Below, in pieces: positions 1 through 6,810 of a DNA stretch of 13,354 nucleotides. The first letter of the stretch is position 1, and each line of letters starts with the position of its first letter. Source of the DNA: Nocardia sp. GTDB lineage: Bacteria; Actinomycetota; Actinomycetes; Mycobacteriales; Mycobacteriaceae. Location of the stretch: positions 1 through 13,354 of the forward strand of contig JABFXT010000221.1 in the NCBI GenBank assembly GCA_013361595.1, written 5' to 3'. The translations under genes were made by a program, and so were the position numbers. A model generated the notes under the pieces. It saw nothing but the letters and a program-made list of their open reading frames with translations, made no database searches and was not told the origin of the DNA.

Positions 1-34
1 CGGTCACCGGCCGACGCGGTACGGAACCGGCCCG

Positions 35-691
35 TCACCCCCGCCGCGCGTAGTCCGCGAGCAGCGCTTCGCGCTCGGCGGGGCGGCGTTTCGGGCAGCT
101 CACACATTTCTCGCAGCCCGGCGCCTCGTACACCAGGCAGCAGGAGGCCCGCCGGACGAAGGTTCGCCCGTCGACTTCGACGAAACGTGGTTCGGGCAGT
201 GCGGCACCGATCGCGTCGGCGAGCCGGCGGCCGACCGCCGGCCGGCCGGCGTCGACCGCCCAGCTGGCCACCACATCGGTGACCACCGCCCACAACGCCG
301 GTTCCCGGACCCCCGAAACCACGGTGAGGTGATCGATGACAGCGGTGAGGGTCTCCCGCAGCGCCACCGCGATATCGGACTCGGCGATCCCGCCGTCCGG
401 GCCCGGCCCCGCCGCGAGCGGCCCTTCCGGCCCGGCAGCGCCGATCTCGACCCGTTCCACCGACCCGTCGGCGCGCAGTGTCAACGCGAGCCGGTCCAGC
501 GTGGGCGCCGGTATCGGACGCTCCCGCGCCAGCGCCCGCACCACCGGTTCCACCAGCGCCGAGGCCGTCATACACCACCACAGCGTCGCGCCCACCCGCA
601 TCGAATCGGTACGCCAGGACGCGTTGAGGTCCGCGATCCGGGCGGCGAGCCACGATTCGTCCGTGAGCGACCGGCCGCATACCGGGGTCAC
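35..691 (-). CDS. FhuF-like (2Fe-2S)-binding protein, putative ferric-siderophore reductase
   Basis: This is probably a cytoplasmic reductase that releases iron from ferric siderophores using a [2Fe-2S] cluster. The C-terminus carries the FhuF-type signature Cys-Cys-x10-Cys-x2-Cys (about C184, C185, C196 and C199 of 218 residues), followed by a basic tail. The rest is a soluble alpha-helical domain with no signal peptide. The start is uncertain. I chose the GTG whose GTGA overlaps the stop of the upstream PGPGW gene, a junction type seen elsewhere in this window. A GTG at 715, or a TTG at 721 behind a GGAG, would add 8 or 10 residues. Overlap with the upstream gene implies co-transcription. 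The FhuF-like assignment follows from the cysteine motif; the siderophore substrate cannot be seen. No iron-uptake gene is adjacent, so the role in this operon is open. Confidence 0.8.
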   Translation of the reverse strand: MTPVCGRSLTDESWLAARIADLNASWRTDSMRVGATLWWCMTASALVEPVVRALARERPIPAPTLDRLALTLRADGSVERVEIGAAGPEGPLAAGPGPDGGIAESDIAVALRETLTAVIDHLTVVSGVREPALWAVVTDVVASWAVDAGRPAVGRRLADAIGAALPEPRFVEVDGRTFVRRASCCLVYEAPGCEKCVSCPKRRPAEREALLADYARRG

Positions 692-1182
692 GACATCAAG
701 GGGCTGTGCAACCACTGCCAATCGACTCCGATCAAGTCACCGACGAATCCGAACGTCCCGAGTATCCACAGGGTGGCCACGACGAGCGCACAGGTCGCCA
801 GGAAGGCGATCACCTGTACGAGCGGCCCACGCGAGATGTACCAGGCCATCCCGCGCCGATATCTGTCCCGCAACCACACCAGCGCACGCCGCGCCACCGC
901 GAACTCGGTGGCGAGAATGCCGATACCGGCGAATACCAGAGCCCATCCGGGCCCGGGGAACGGGATGGTGATCACCCCGACGACGAATACCACGGTGCCG
1001 ACGACCGCCACTCCGACCCGGTAGACCAGCTCGAGCGTAGGGCGTCGCGCGATCCGGTCCCGGTAGGCGCGCCAGAGGCCGGAGCCGGACCGTCCGGAGT
1101 CCTCGGGTTCGGCGGCGATATTCGCCAGTTCGTCTTTTTCGGCTCCGGAACGGTCCGTGACGGAATCGGAACGACTTTCCAC
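688..1182 (-). CDS. PGPGW-motif membrane protein (TIGR02611-like family)
   Basis: A 164-residue membrane protein of unknown function. The first 45 or so residues are polar, acidic and disordered-looking. A helix at about 52-73 leads into the sequence PFPGPGW (about 74-80), the signature of the actinobacterial PGPGW family. A second hydrophobic helix follows, then a basic stretch (RDRYRR), then a third helix at about 128-145. The open frame runs much further upstream, but that part is antisense to the carbonic anhydrase gene and low in complexity. The start chosen is a GTG placed exactly 7 bases after a TAGGCT box, the arrangement of a leaderless transcript; no Shine-Dalgarno sequence is visible. 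The stop overlaps the start of the FhuF-like gene, so the two form an operon. The family is clear; no function can be inferred from the sequence. Confidence 0.8.
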   Translation of the reverse strand: MESRSDSVTDRSGAEKDELANIAAEPEDSGRSGSGLWRAYRDRIARRPTLELVYRVGVAVVGTVVFVVGVITIPFPGPGWALVFAGIGILATEFAVARRALVWLRDRYRRGMAWYISRGPLVQVIAFLATCALVVATLWILGTFGFVGDLIGVDWQWLHSPLMS

Positions 1183-1189
1183 GGAATCC

Positions 1190-1195
1190 AGCCTA
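1190..1195 (-). promoter_or_regulatory. Putative -10 box of a leaderless promoter for the PGPGW gene
   Basis: TAGGCT fits the actinobacterial TAnnnT -10 consensus and lies 7 bases before the GTG at 1182, so transcription would start at or next to the start codon. No good -35 box is visible, which is common for such promoters. The absence of a Shine-Dalgarno sequence is consistent with leaderless initiation. Confidence 0.5.
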
Positions 1196-1219
1196 CGAGA
1201 AGCCGGCTCGGGCGCGGGT

Positions 1220-1258
1220 GGAGGCGACCCGCCCGGCGGTCCGGGCCGGGTCGCCTCC
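1220..1258 (-). terminator. GC-rich hairpin terminator after the first SulP-carbonic anhydrase gene
   Basis: A perfect 12-bp inverted repeat (GGAGGCGACCCG at 1220-1231, CGGGTCGCCTCC at 1247-1258) encloses an inner 5-bp stem CCCGG/CCGGG around a CGGT loop. It begins 7 bases after the stop codon at 1266. There is no T tract, as is usual for actinomycete hairpin terminators. It should separate the SulP-CA transcript from the downstream PGPGW gene, which has its own promoter. Confidence 0.65.
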
Positions 1259-1265
1259 GGCGACC

Positions 1266-3575
1266 TCACCTGGAGCTCTGCGCGGGTTCTCTCTGTAACT
1301 CCGCCAGTAACCCGTCGTTGTCCTCGATGGGCGCGATACCGTCGGTTCGCACCTCGATGACCAGGGCACTCGCGATATCGAAGAACAGGCCGGAGACGGT
1401 GAGCCCGCGTTCGGCGACGGCCCGGCGGACCGAGGGATGCCGTCGCAGATTCTCCAGCTGAACCGCGATGTTCACCATGCTCAGCTGCTCGACCGGCCCG
1501 AATCCCGCGGCTTCGGCGGCGCGGCCCACCACATGTCCGGCCCGGTACCGCTCCAGGCTGGGCTGTCCGTGGGCGAGCCACTGATCGATACCCGGCCCCG
1601 CGGACTCGCCGGAATGCAGCGCGCCCATGGCCCCGCAGGAGGAGTGGCCGCAGACGACCACGGACCGGACATTGAGCTTCTCCAGCGCGAAGACGAGGGC
1701 CGCCTCCACCGAGGCATCGCCCTGCTCGGGCACCAGATTGCCCACATTGCGCACCGTGAACAGATCGCCCGGACCACTGTTGGTGATCACATTCGGCACG
1801 ATCCGCGAATCCGAGCAGGTCAGGAAGAAGGAATCGGGGTCCTGTCCGTCCCGCAGCTCGTCCAGATGCGGCCGCACCAGATGCGCATGGCTGCGGTGGT
1901 AAGCGGCGATACCGCTGACCAGCGGGTCGGCACTGTCACCCGGTTTATCCGACGAGCCGTTGCGATCCACCTGCCACGGTCCCAGGACACCGTCGAGGGC
2001 GACCCGGCCCATACTGCGCGACGGCGGCGCGGTCTCCACATTCGCCATCCGCGCGGCACCGATCTCCACGAAATCGACCGTGCCACCGTTGCTCTCGTGC
2101 TGTCTCGCCCATTCGGTGATGGCGTCGTACGCCGCGTGGTCGAGGAAGTCGACCGTCATCTCCACGGTCACCGGGGCCCCCTGCGGAACCTTCGCGAAGG
2201 TCGACGACAGTTTCGGCAACGACAGGAAGGTGCACGATCCGTCGATCTGGATCAGCCATCGGTCGGTGCCGCCGAGCGGTTCGGCGGTGATCGTCACCCG
2301 CACGACCCGCCAGAGCAGCAGCGCGAACGCCAGGACGAGGCCGATGATCACACCTTCCAGCAGATTCAGGAACACCACGGCAGCCAGGGTCACCGCGTAG
2401 ACGAGGAGATCGCCGGTGCGATGCGCGAGCCGGATATGTGCCAGTTTGACCAGCTGTACACCGATGACGATCAGCAGGCCGGCCAGTGCGGCCAGCGGGA
2501 TCTGTTCCACCAGTGACACCAGGGCCACCGAGAAGACCAGGAGCCAGACACCGTGCAGCACGGCCGAGGCGCGGCTGCGCGCGCCGGCCGCGACATTGGT
2601 GGAGCTGCGCACGATGACGCCGGTGACCGGCAGACCGCCCAGCAGCCCGGACAGTACGTTCGCCGAACCCTGGCCGATCATTTCGCGGTCGAAGTCGGCG
2701 CGCGGTCCGGTGTGCATCTTGTCGATCGCGACGGCCGACAGCAGGCTCTCCACACTGGCGATGAGTGCGAAGGTGAGGATCATCACCGCGACCGCGGCCC
2801 AGTCGCTGCGGGGCAGTTCCGGCAGCCCGATCGCGTCGAACAGCGAACCGTCGATGGTGACCCGCTTGACGTCGAGCGAGAGCACCAGCGACAGCACGGT
2901 GGCGGTCACGATCGCGGCCAGCGCGCCGGGGACGACCTTGACCCGTTCGGGCAGGTACTTCCAGCCGAGCATGATGGCGATGACGACCACCCCGAGCAGA
3001 ACAGCCGGCCCGTGCAGCGCGGCCAGCTGGGCGGGCAGCTCGGTGATGTTGGTCCAGGCGGTGCTGTTGGATTCGCCACCCAGCAGGACGTGCAGCTGTT
3101 GCAGTGCGATGGTGATGCCGATTCCGGCGAGCATGGCGTGCACCACCACCGGCGCCACCGCCAGGGCCGCGCGCGCTATCCGGCTCAGGCCGAACAGGAT
3201 CTGCAGGATGCCGGCCGCCACGACGATGAACCCGGTTACCCGCCAGCCGAATTGGGTTATCGATTCGGCGACGATCACGGTGAGACCCGCGGCCGGCCCG
3301 CTCACCTGGAGGGCGGAGCCGCCGAGCGCGCCGGCGACGATACCGCCGATCACCGCGGCGATGAGCCCGGCGGCCACCGGGGCACCGGAGGCTATCGCGA
3401 TACCGATGGACAGGGGTAGCGCGACGAGGAAGACCACGATCGAGGCAGGTACATCGTGCCGCAGGATCGAGGTCAGCCAGGCCGGGGCGGGCCTGCGCCC
3501 GGACCCGGCGGGTTCGGGCCCGTCCGGGTCCGAACCAGTAGCTGATTCGGGGGGATTCGTGCTCTGGGTGCCCAT
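1266..3575 (-). CDS. SulP family anion transporter fused to beta-carbonic anhydrase, copy 1
   Basis: A 769-residue membrane protein that probably moves sulfate or bicarbonate and interconverts CO2 and bicarbonate at the cytoplasmic face. Residues about 30-430 form the SulP transport domain: many hydrophobic helices, with the SulP-type stretch around GALGGSALQVSGPAAG. Residues about 437-510 are STAS-like. From about 550 to the end is a beta-carbonic anhydrase with CSDSR (zinc ligand C587 and the Asp-Arg pair D589/R591) and GHSSC (zinc ligands H644 and C647). The length and fusion resemble Mycobacterium tuberculosis Rv3273. The ATG at 3575 has AAGGAG 5 bases upstream; an in-frame TTG at 3656 would add 27 Arg-rich residues unlike a SulP N-terminus. 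It is a tandem paralog of the next gene, nearly co-linear, with one residue fewer at QGDAS. The substrate is not decidable from sequence. Confidence 0.93.
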   Translation of the reverse strand: MGTQSTNPPESATGSDPDGPEPAGSGRRPAPAWLTSILRHDVPASIVVFLVALPLSIGIAIASGAPVAAGLIAAVIGGIVAGALGGSALQVSGPAAGLTVIVAESITQFGWRVTGFIVVAAGILQILFGLSRIARAALAVAPVVVHAMLAGIGITIALQQLHVLLGGESNSTAWTNITELPAQLAALHGPAVLLGVVVIAIMLGWKYLPERVKVVPGALAAIVTATVLSLVLSLDVKRVTIDGSLFDAIGLPELPRSDWAAVAVMILTFALIASVESLLSAVAIDKMHTGPRADFDREMIGQGSANVLSGLLGGLPVTGVIVRSSTNVAAGARSRASAVLHGVWLLVFSVALVSLVEQIPLAALAGLLIVIGVQLVKLAHIRLAHRTGDLLVYAVTLAAVVFLNLLEGVIIGLVLAFALLLWRVVRVTITAEPLGGTDRWLIQIDGSCTFLSLPKLSSTFAKVPQGAPVTVEMTVDFLDHAAYDAITEWARQHESNGGTVDFVEIGAARMANVETAPPSRSMGRVALDGVLGPWQVDRNGSSDKPGDSADPLVSGIAAYHRSHAHLVRPHLDELRDGQDPDSFFLTCSDSRIVPNVITNSGPGDLFTVRNVGNLVPEQGDASVEAALVFALEKLNVRSVVVCGHSSCGAMGALHSGESAGPGIDQWLAHGQPSLERYRAGHVVGRAAEAAGFGPVEQLSMVNIAVQLENLRRHPSVRRAVAERGLTVSGLFFDIASALVIEVRTDGIAPIEDNDGLLAELQREPAQSSR

Positions 3576-3587
3576 CGTTCTCCTTCG

Positions 3588-3612
3588 CGAACCCGGCCGG
3601 AGCCGAGGTCGG
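3588..3612 (-). promoter_or_regulatory. 5' leader hairpin next to the RBS, SulP-CA copy 1
   Basis: In the minus-strand transcript, CTCGGC (3607-3602) pairs with GCCGGG (3597-3592) around a TCCG loop, including one G-U pair. Three further pairs (CGA/TCG) lie outside a C-T mismatch. It ends just before the GCGAAGGAG ribosome binding site. The same position upstream of copy 2 also folds, with the altered arm still pairing, which supports a real RNA structure that could tune translation. Confidence 0.45.
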
Positions 3613-3623
3613 TGACGATCAAC

Positions 3624-3639
3624 GTGTCCGCTCGGACAC
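3624..3639 (-). promoter_or_regulatory. Leader hairpin GTGTCC-GAGC-GGACAC, copy 1 only
   Basis: A perfect 6-bp stem with a 4-base loop in the untranslated leader of copy 1. The matching stretch before copy 2 has a C-A mismatch and a terminal G-U pair, so the stem is weaker there. It may be part of a leader structure, or it may be incidental. Confidence 0.3.
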
Positions 3640-3674
3640 AGACCGCGAACCGGCAACTCGCGGTGAAGTAGGTA

Positions 3675-3696
3675 CTCGGCACGACGACGGGCCGAG
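3675..3696 (-). promoter_or_regulatory. Distal 5' leader stem CTCGGC-N10-GCCGAG, copy 1
   Basis: CTCGGC (3696-3691) and GCCGAG (3680-3675) form a 6-bp stem around a 10-base loop about 100 bases before the start codon. The same stem, with a different 10-base loop, occurs before copy 2 (6296-6317). The arms repeat the arms of the RBS-proximal hairpin, so alternative pairings are possible. Confidence 0.4.
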
Positions 3697-3708
3697 GCGT
3701 AAACCGTT

Positions 3709-3735
3709 CCTATAGTAAGGGTAATGACTTATCAA
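3709..3735 (-). promoter_or_regulatory. Putative promoter region of SulP-CA copy 1
   Basis: An AT-rich block conserved with the region upstream of copy 2. It contains TACTAT (3717-3712, TAnnnT type) and, further upstream, TTGATA (3735-3730). The gap between them is only 12 bases, too short for a standard sigma-A pair, so the -10 call is better supported than the -35. A start site here would give a leader of about 130 bases. Confidence 0.4.
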
Positions 3736-3882
3736 AGACTGAGAAGGCACCCCACCACTGGCGATACTGCGCGCAACCGCGTCGCTCGACCTCTCTATGA
3801 CCCACATCACTGCCGAAACGGCCTGTGGAGCAACAGATCACGAGTCGACCGGCGGCACCGGAACAGCTGGCCGTAATCATCC
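3736..3882. other. Intergenic spacer between the two SulP-CA genes
   Basis: The whole gap between the genes is 3576-3882. Its left part is the leader and promoter of copy 1, listed separately. In the remainder I see no gene, no strong terminator for copy 2 (only a 4-bp CCGG/CCGG stem near 3850) and no recognisable operator. Confidence 0.6.
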
Positions 3883-6195
3883 TCACACAGTTCCCATCGA
3901 TGCCGGGCGGCGCTGCAATTGCGCCAGCAGCCCGTCCGAGTCCTCGATGGAAGCGATACCCTCCTCACTCACCTCGATCAGCCGGGCACTGGCGATATCG
4001 AAGAACAGACCGGAGACGGTGAGCCCGCGCTCCTCGATCGCGCGACGAACCGACGGATGACGGCGCAGATTCTCCAACTGAACCGCGATGTTCACCATGC
4101 TCAGTTGCTCGACCGGCCCGAAACCGGCCGATTCCGCCGCGGCGCCCACCACGTGTCCGGCCCGGTAGCGGGCCAGGCTCGGCTGCCCGTATTCCAGCCA
4201 CCGATCGATACCCGGCCCCGCGGACTCACCCGAATGCAGCGCGCCCATCGCCCCACAGGACGAATGACCGCAGACCACCACCGTGCGGACATTGAGTTTC
4301 TCGAGCGCGAAGACCAGCGCGGCATCCACCGAGGCGTCACCGCCCTGCTCGGGCACCAGATTGCCCACATTGCGCACCGTGAACAGATCGCCCGGACCGC
4401 TGTGGGTGATCACATTCGGCACGATCCGCGAATCCGAGCAGGTCAGGAAGAAGGAATCCGGATCCTGCCCGTCCCGCAGCTCGTCCAGATGCGACCGCAC
4501 CAGATGCGCCCGGCTGCGGTGGTAGGCGGCGATCCCGCTGGCCAGCGGATCACCGTTGTCACCGGATCCGTCCGATGAACCGTTGCGATCGACCCGCCAC
4601 GGCCCGAGGACATCGTCGAGCGCGACCCGGCCCATTCCCCGCGACGGCGGAGCGTCCTGCGCCTTCGCCATCCGGGAGGCACCGATCTCCACGAAATCGA
4701 CAGTGCCACCGTTGCTCTCGTGCTGCCGCGCCCAATCGGTGATCGCGTCGTAGGCGGCGTGATCGAGGAAGTCCACGGTGAGTTCCACCGTCACCGCGAC
4801 GCCCGGTGGGACCTCGGCGAAGGTGGTGGACAGCTTCGGCAGGGAAAGGAAGGTGCAGGAGCCGTCGATGCGTACGAGCCAGCGGTCGGTGCCACCGATC
4901 TGTTCGGCCGTCACCGCGACCCGGACGACCCGCCAGACCAACAGTGCGAAGGCCAGCGCCAGACCGATCAGCACCCCTTCGAGCAGGTTCATGAACACCA
5001 CGGCCGCCAGGGTGACCACGTAGACGAGCAGATCGCCGGTGCGATGCGCGAGCCGGATATGCGCGAGTTTGACCAGCTGCATACCGATGACGATCAACAG
5101 GCCGGCCAGCGCCGCGAGCGGAATCTGTTCGACCAGTGACACCAGAACCACCGAGAACACCAGGACCCACACCCCGTGCAGGATCGCCGAAGCCCGGGTG
5201 CGGGCCCCCGCGGCGACATTGGTGGAACTGCGCACGATGACACCGGCGACGGGCAGGCCGCCGAGCATGCCGGTCAGGACGTTCGCCGATCCCAGGCCGA
5301 TCATCTCGCGATCGAGATCGGTCCGGGGCCCGGTGTGCATCTTGTCGACCGCGACGGCCGACAGCAGACTCTGCACACTGGTGATCAGCGCCACGGTGAG
5401 CACCATCATGACGACGGCGGCCCAATTCCCGTGCGGCAGTTCGGGAAACATGATCGCGTCGAACAACGAGCCATCCAGTGCGACCCGCTGCACGTCGAGC
5501 GAGAACACCATGGCGGCCCCGGTCGCCACCACGATGGCCACCAGCGCCCCGGGCACCACCTTGACGCGTTCGGGCAGCCGGTTCCAGCCCAGCATGATGG
5601 CGATGACGCCCACACCGAGGAGCACCGCGGGCAGGTTCGCCGACCCGAGCCGGGACGCCAATCCGGTGATGTTCTCCCAGGCGCCGCTGCTGGATTCACC
5701 ACCGAGCAGCACATGCACCTGCTGGAGCGCGATGGTGATCCCGATACCGGCGAGCATGGCGTGCACCACCACCGGCGCCACCGCCAGCGCCGCGCGCGCT
5801 ATCCGGCTCAAGCCGAACAGGATCTGCAGCACACCGGCGGCGGCGACGATGAAACATGTTGACCGCCAGCCGAATTGATGAATCGATTCGGCGACGACCA
5901 CCGTCAGCCCGGCCGCGGGACCGCTCACCTGCAGCGCGGAGCCGCCCAGCGCACCGCCGACGATACCGCCGATCACCGCGGCGATGAGCCCGGCCGCCAC
6001 CGGGGCGCCGGAGGCGATCGCGATACCGATGGACAGGGGTAACGCGACCAGGAACACCACGATCGAGGCAGGTACATCGTGCCGCAGGATCGAGGTCGGA
6101 TCCAGGGCGGGCAGGCGGAATCCGGACTCGGCCGTGGCTACGGACGAGCCCGATTCGGGCGGTGACACAGAGGAATTCGGGCCAGTGGTTGCCAT
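3883..6195 (-). CDS. SulP family anion transporter fused to beta-carbonic anhydrase, copy 2
   Basis: A 770-residue paralog of the preceding gene with the same layout: SulP membrane domain, STAS-like domain, then beta-carbonic anhydrase. The zinc ligands C586 (in CSDSR), H644 and C647 (in GHSSC) are intact, so both copies should be catalytically competent. Relative to copy 1 it has one extra Gly in QGGDAS and a different N-terminal tail, rich in Ser, Pro and Gly. The ATG at 6195 follows GAAGGAGACCA, a strong ribosome binding site. The frame stays open upstream to a GTG at 6303, but that stretch coincides with the conserved untranslated leader. Copy 2 lies upstream of copy 1 in the direction of transcription; each has its own promoter-like region, so they may be separately controlled. 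Tandem duplication followed by moderate divergence is the simplest origin. Confidence 0.93.
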   Translation of the reverse strand: MATTGPNSSVSPPESGSSVATAESGFRLPALDPTSILRHDVPASIVVFLVALPLSIGIAIASGAPVAAGLIAAVIGGIVGGALGGSALQVSGPAAGLTVVVAESIHQFGWRSTCFIVAAAGVLQILFGLSRIARAALAVAPVVVHAMLAGIGITIALQQVHVLLGGESSSGAWENITGLASRLGSANLPAVLLGVGVIAIMLGWNRLPERVKVVPGALVAIVVATGAAMVFSLDVQRVALDGSLFDAIMFPELPHGNWAAVVMMVLTVALITSVQSLLSAVAVDKMHTGPRTDLDREMIGLGSANVLTGMLGGLPVAGVIVRSSTNVAAGARTRASAILHGVWVLVFSVVLVSLVEQIPLAALAGLLIVIGMQLVKLAHIRLAHRTGDLLVYVVTLAAVVFMNLLEGVLIGLALAFALLVWRVVRVAVTAEQIGGTDRWLVRIDGSCTFLSLPKLSTTFAEVPPGVAVTVELTVDFLDHAAYDAITDWARQHESNGGTVDFVEIGASRMAKAQDAPPSRGMGRVALDDVLGPWRVDRNGSSDGSGDNGDPLASGIAAYHRSRAHLVRSHLDELRDGQDPDSFFLTCSDSRIVPNVITHSGPGDLFTVRNVGNLVPEQGGDASVDAALVFALEKLNVRTVVVCGHSSCGAMGALHSGESAGPGIDRWLEYGQPSLARYRAGHVVGAAAESAGFGPVEQLSMVNIAVQLENLRRHPSVRRAIEERGLTVSGLFFDIASARLIEVSEEGIASIEDSDGLLAQLQRRPASMGTV

Positions 6196-6207
6196 TGGTC
6201 TCCTTCG

Positions 6208-6232
6208 CCGACTCGGCACGGGCCGAGGTCGG
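6208..6232 (-). promoter_or_regulatory. 5' leader hairpin next to the RBS, SulP-CA copy 2
   Basis: CTCGGC (6227-6222) pairs with GCCGAG (6217-6212) around a CCGT loop, and four more pairs (CCGA/TCGG) flank a bulged C, giving about ten pairs. It abuts the GCGAAGGAG ribosome binding site. It matches the position of the copy 1 hairpin, with changed loop and arm bases. Confidence 0.5.
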
Positions 6233-6244
6233 TTGACGATCAAC
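6232..6244. promoter_or_regulatory. 13-base palindrome GTTGA-CGA-TCAAC in the copy 2 leader
   Basis: A perfect 5-3-5 inverted repeat between the putative promoter and the ribosome binding site. Before copy 1 one outer base is missing (GGTGACGATCAACG), which breaks the symmetry. It could be an operator present only for copy 2. It lies far downstream of the presumed start site, so it may equally be chance. Confidence 0.25.
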
Positions 6245-6295
6245 ATGTCCAGTCGGGCACAGACCGCGAACCGGCATCTCGCGGTGAAGCAGCTC

Positions 6296-6317
6296 CTCGG
6301 CACGGCAACGAGCCGAG
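6296..6317 (-). promoter_or_regulatory. Distal 5' leader stem CTCGGC-N10-GCCGAG, copy 2
   Basis: The counterpart of the copy 1 distal stem: identical arms and the same loop length of 10 bases, but a different loop sequence. In this leader the arms are identical to those of the RBS-proximal hairpin, so the first CTCGGC could pair with the last GCCGAG in an alternative fold. Confidence 0.4.
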
Positions 6318-6332
6318 TTTCAAACCATCGCT

Positions 6333-6356
6333 ATGGTATTGGTAAAGACTTAGCAA
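6333..6356 (-). promoter_or_regulatory. Putative promoter region of SulP-CA copy 2
   Basis: TACCAT (6338-6333) lies in the same position as TACTAT before copy 1, preceded by the conserved block TTTGCTAAGTCTTTACC. The presumed -35, TTGCTA (6356-6351), has the same short spacing as in copy 1. Conservation between the copies is the main support. Confidence 0.4.
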
Positions 6357-6360
6357 AGCT

Positions 6361-6810
6361 TAAGAACGGATCTCCCGGCCGGTGATCACGCCACGACGAA
6401 GACCGAGCCGTAGCGATCCCACCATCGGAACCACCTCGAACCAACGAGCTCGACCACCAGAATACTGCTGAAAACCCATGCAGGACAGCTGGCCGAAGCT
6501 CAACGAGCAACGAGCGGACGAACCCTTCCGACGCGCCGTCACCACCGTGTCGGCGACATCCCCATAGTGAGGGATGCCACAGTCCGGCTCCACATATAGT
6601 AAAGAACTACCCAAACGTGACCAGAGGGGTGGTGAGACGAAAACGACAATCGGGACCCAATCGATACGTGTCATTGAGGCTCGGTGAACCACATCGCCCC
6701 GAGGTCACCCCCATGTGACCGGGCTGTCGCGACACAGCGCCCGCCGCGCCGGACAAACCCGATCCTAACCGAGAAAAATCCGCCCCGAACAGCGGAAACA
6801 CAATGTTTAC
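6361..6810. other. Gene-poor intergenic region
   Basis: Open frames exist on both strands but have mixed third positions, no convincing ribosome binding site and no recognisable domain, so I call no gene. The stretch 6560-6610 is relatively AT-rich and holds two copies of a TAGT motif (cccatagtgaggg and catatagtaaag) resembling the -10 region of SulP-CA copy 1 (cctatagtaaggg). These may be further minus-strand promoter elements or remnants of a duplicated upstream region. Confidence 0.5.

Noticed and set aside
1..34. Possible terminator downstream of the FhuF-like gene
   Set aside because: Only short 4-bp stems are visible before the window edge, which is not enough to call.
2416..3615. Long plus-strand open frames antisense to the SulP-CA genes (also 1437-2516, 3919-4578 and 5039-5878)
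   Set aside because: They are mirror frames of strongly supported genes, with Ser/Thr/Ala- or Arg/His/Gln-rich low-complexity translations and no family features. High-GC coding DNA produces such frames routinely.
3576..3656. N-terminal extension of SulP-CA copy 1 from a TTG at 3656, and of copy 2 from a GTG at 6303
   Set aside because: Both genes have strong AAGGAG-type ribosome binding sites just before the later ATG. The extensions differ between the paralogs because of a one-base indel and look like translated leader, not protein.
3614..3682. Cys-containing leader peptide in the frame MPSTYFTASCRFAVC (copy 2 frame from 6303: MPRSCFTARCRFAVC)
   Set aside because: It looks attractive as a cysteine-responsive leader, but in this frame all seven codons that differ between the copies change the amino acid, so there is no sign of coding selection. 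Another frame fits better.
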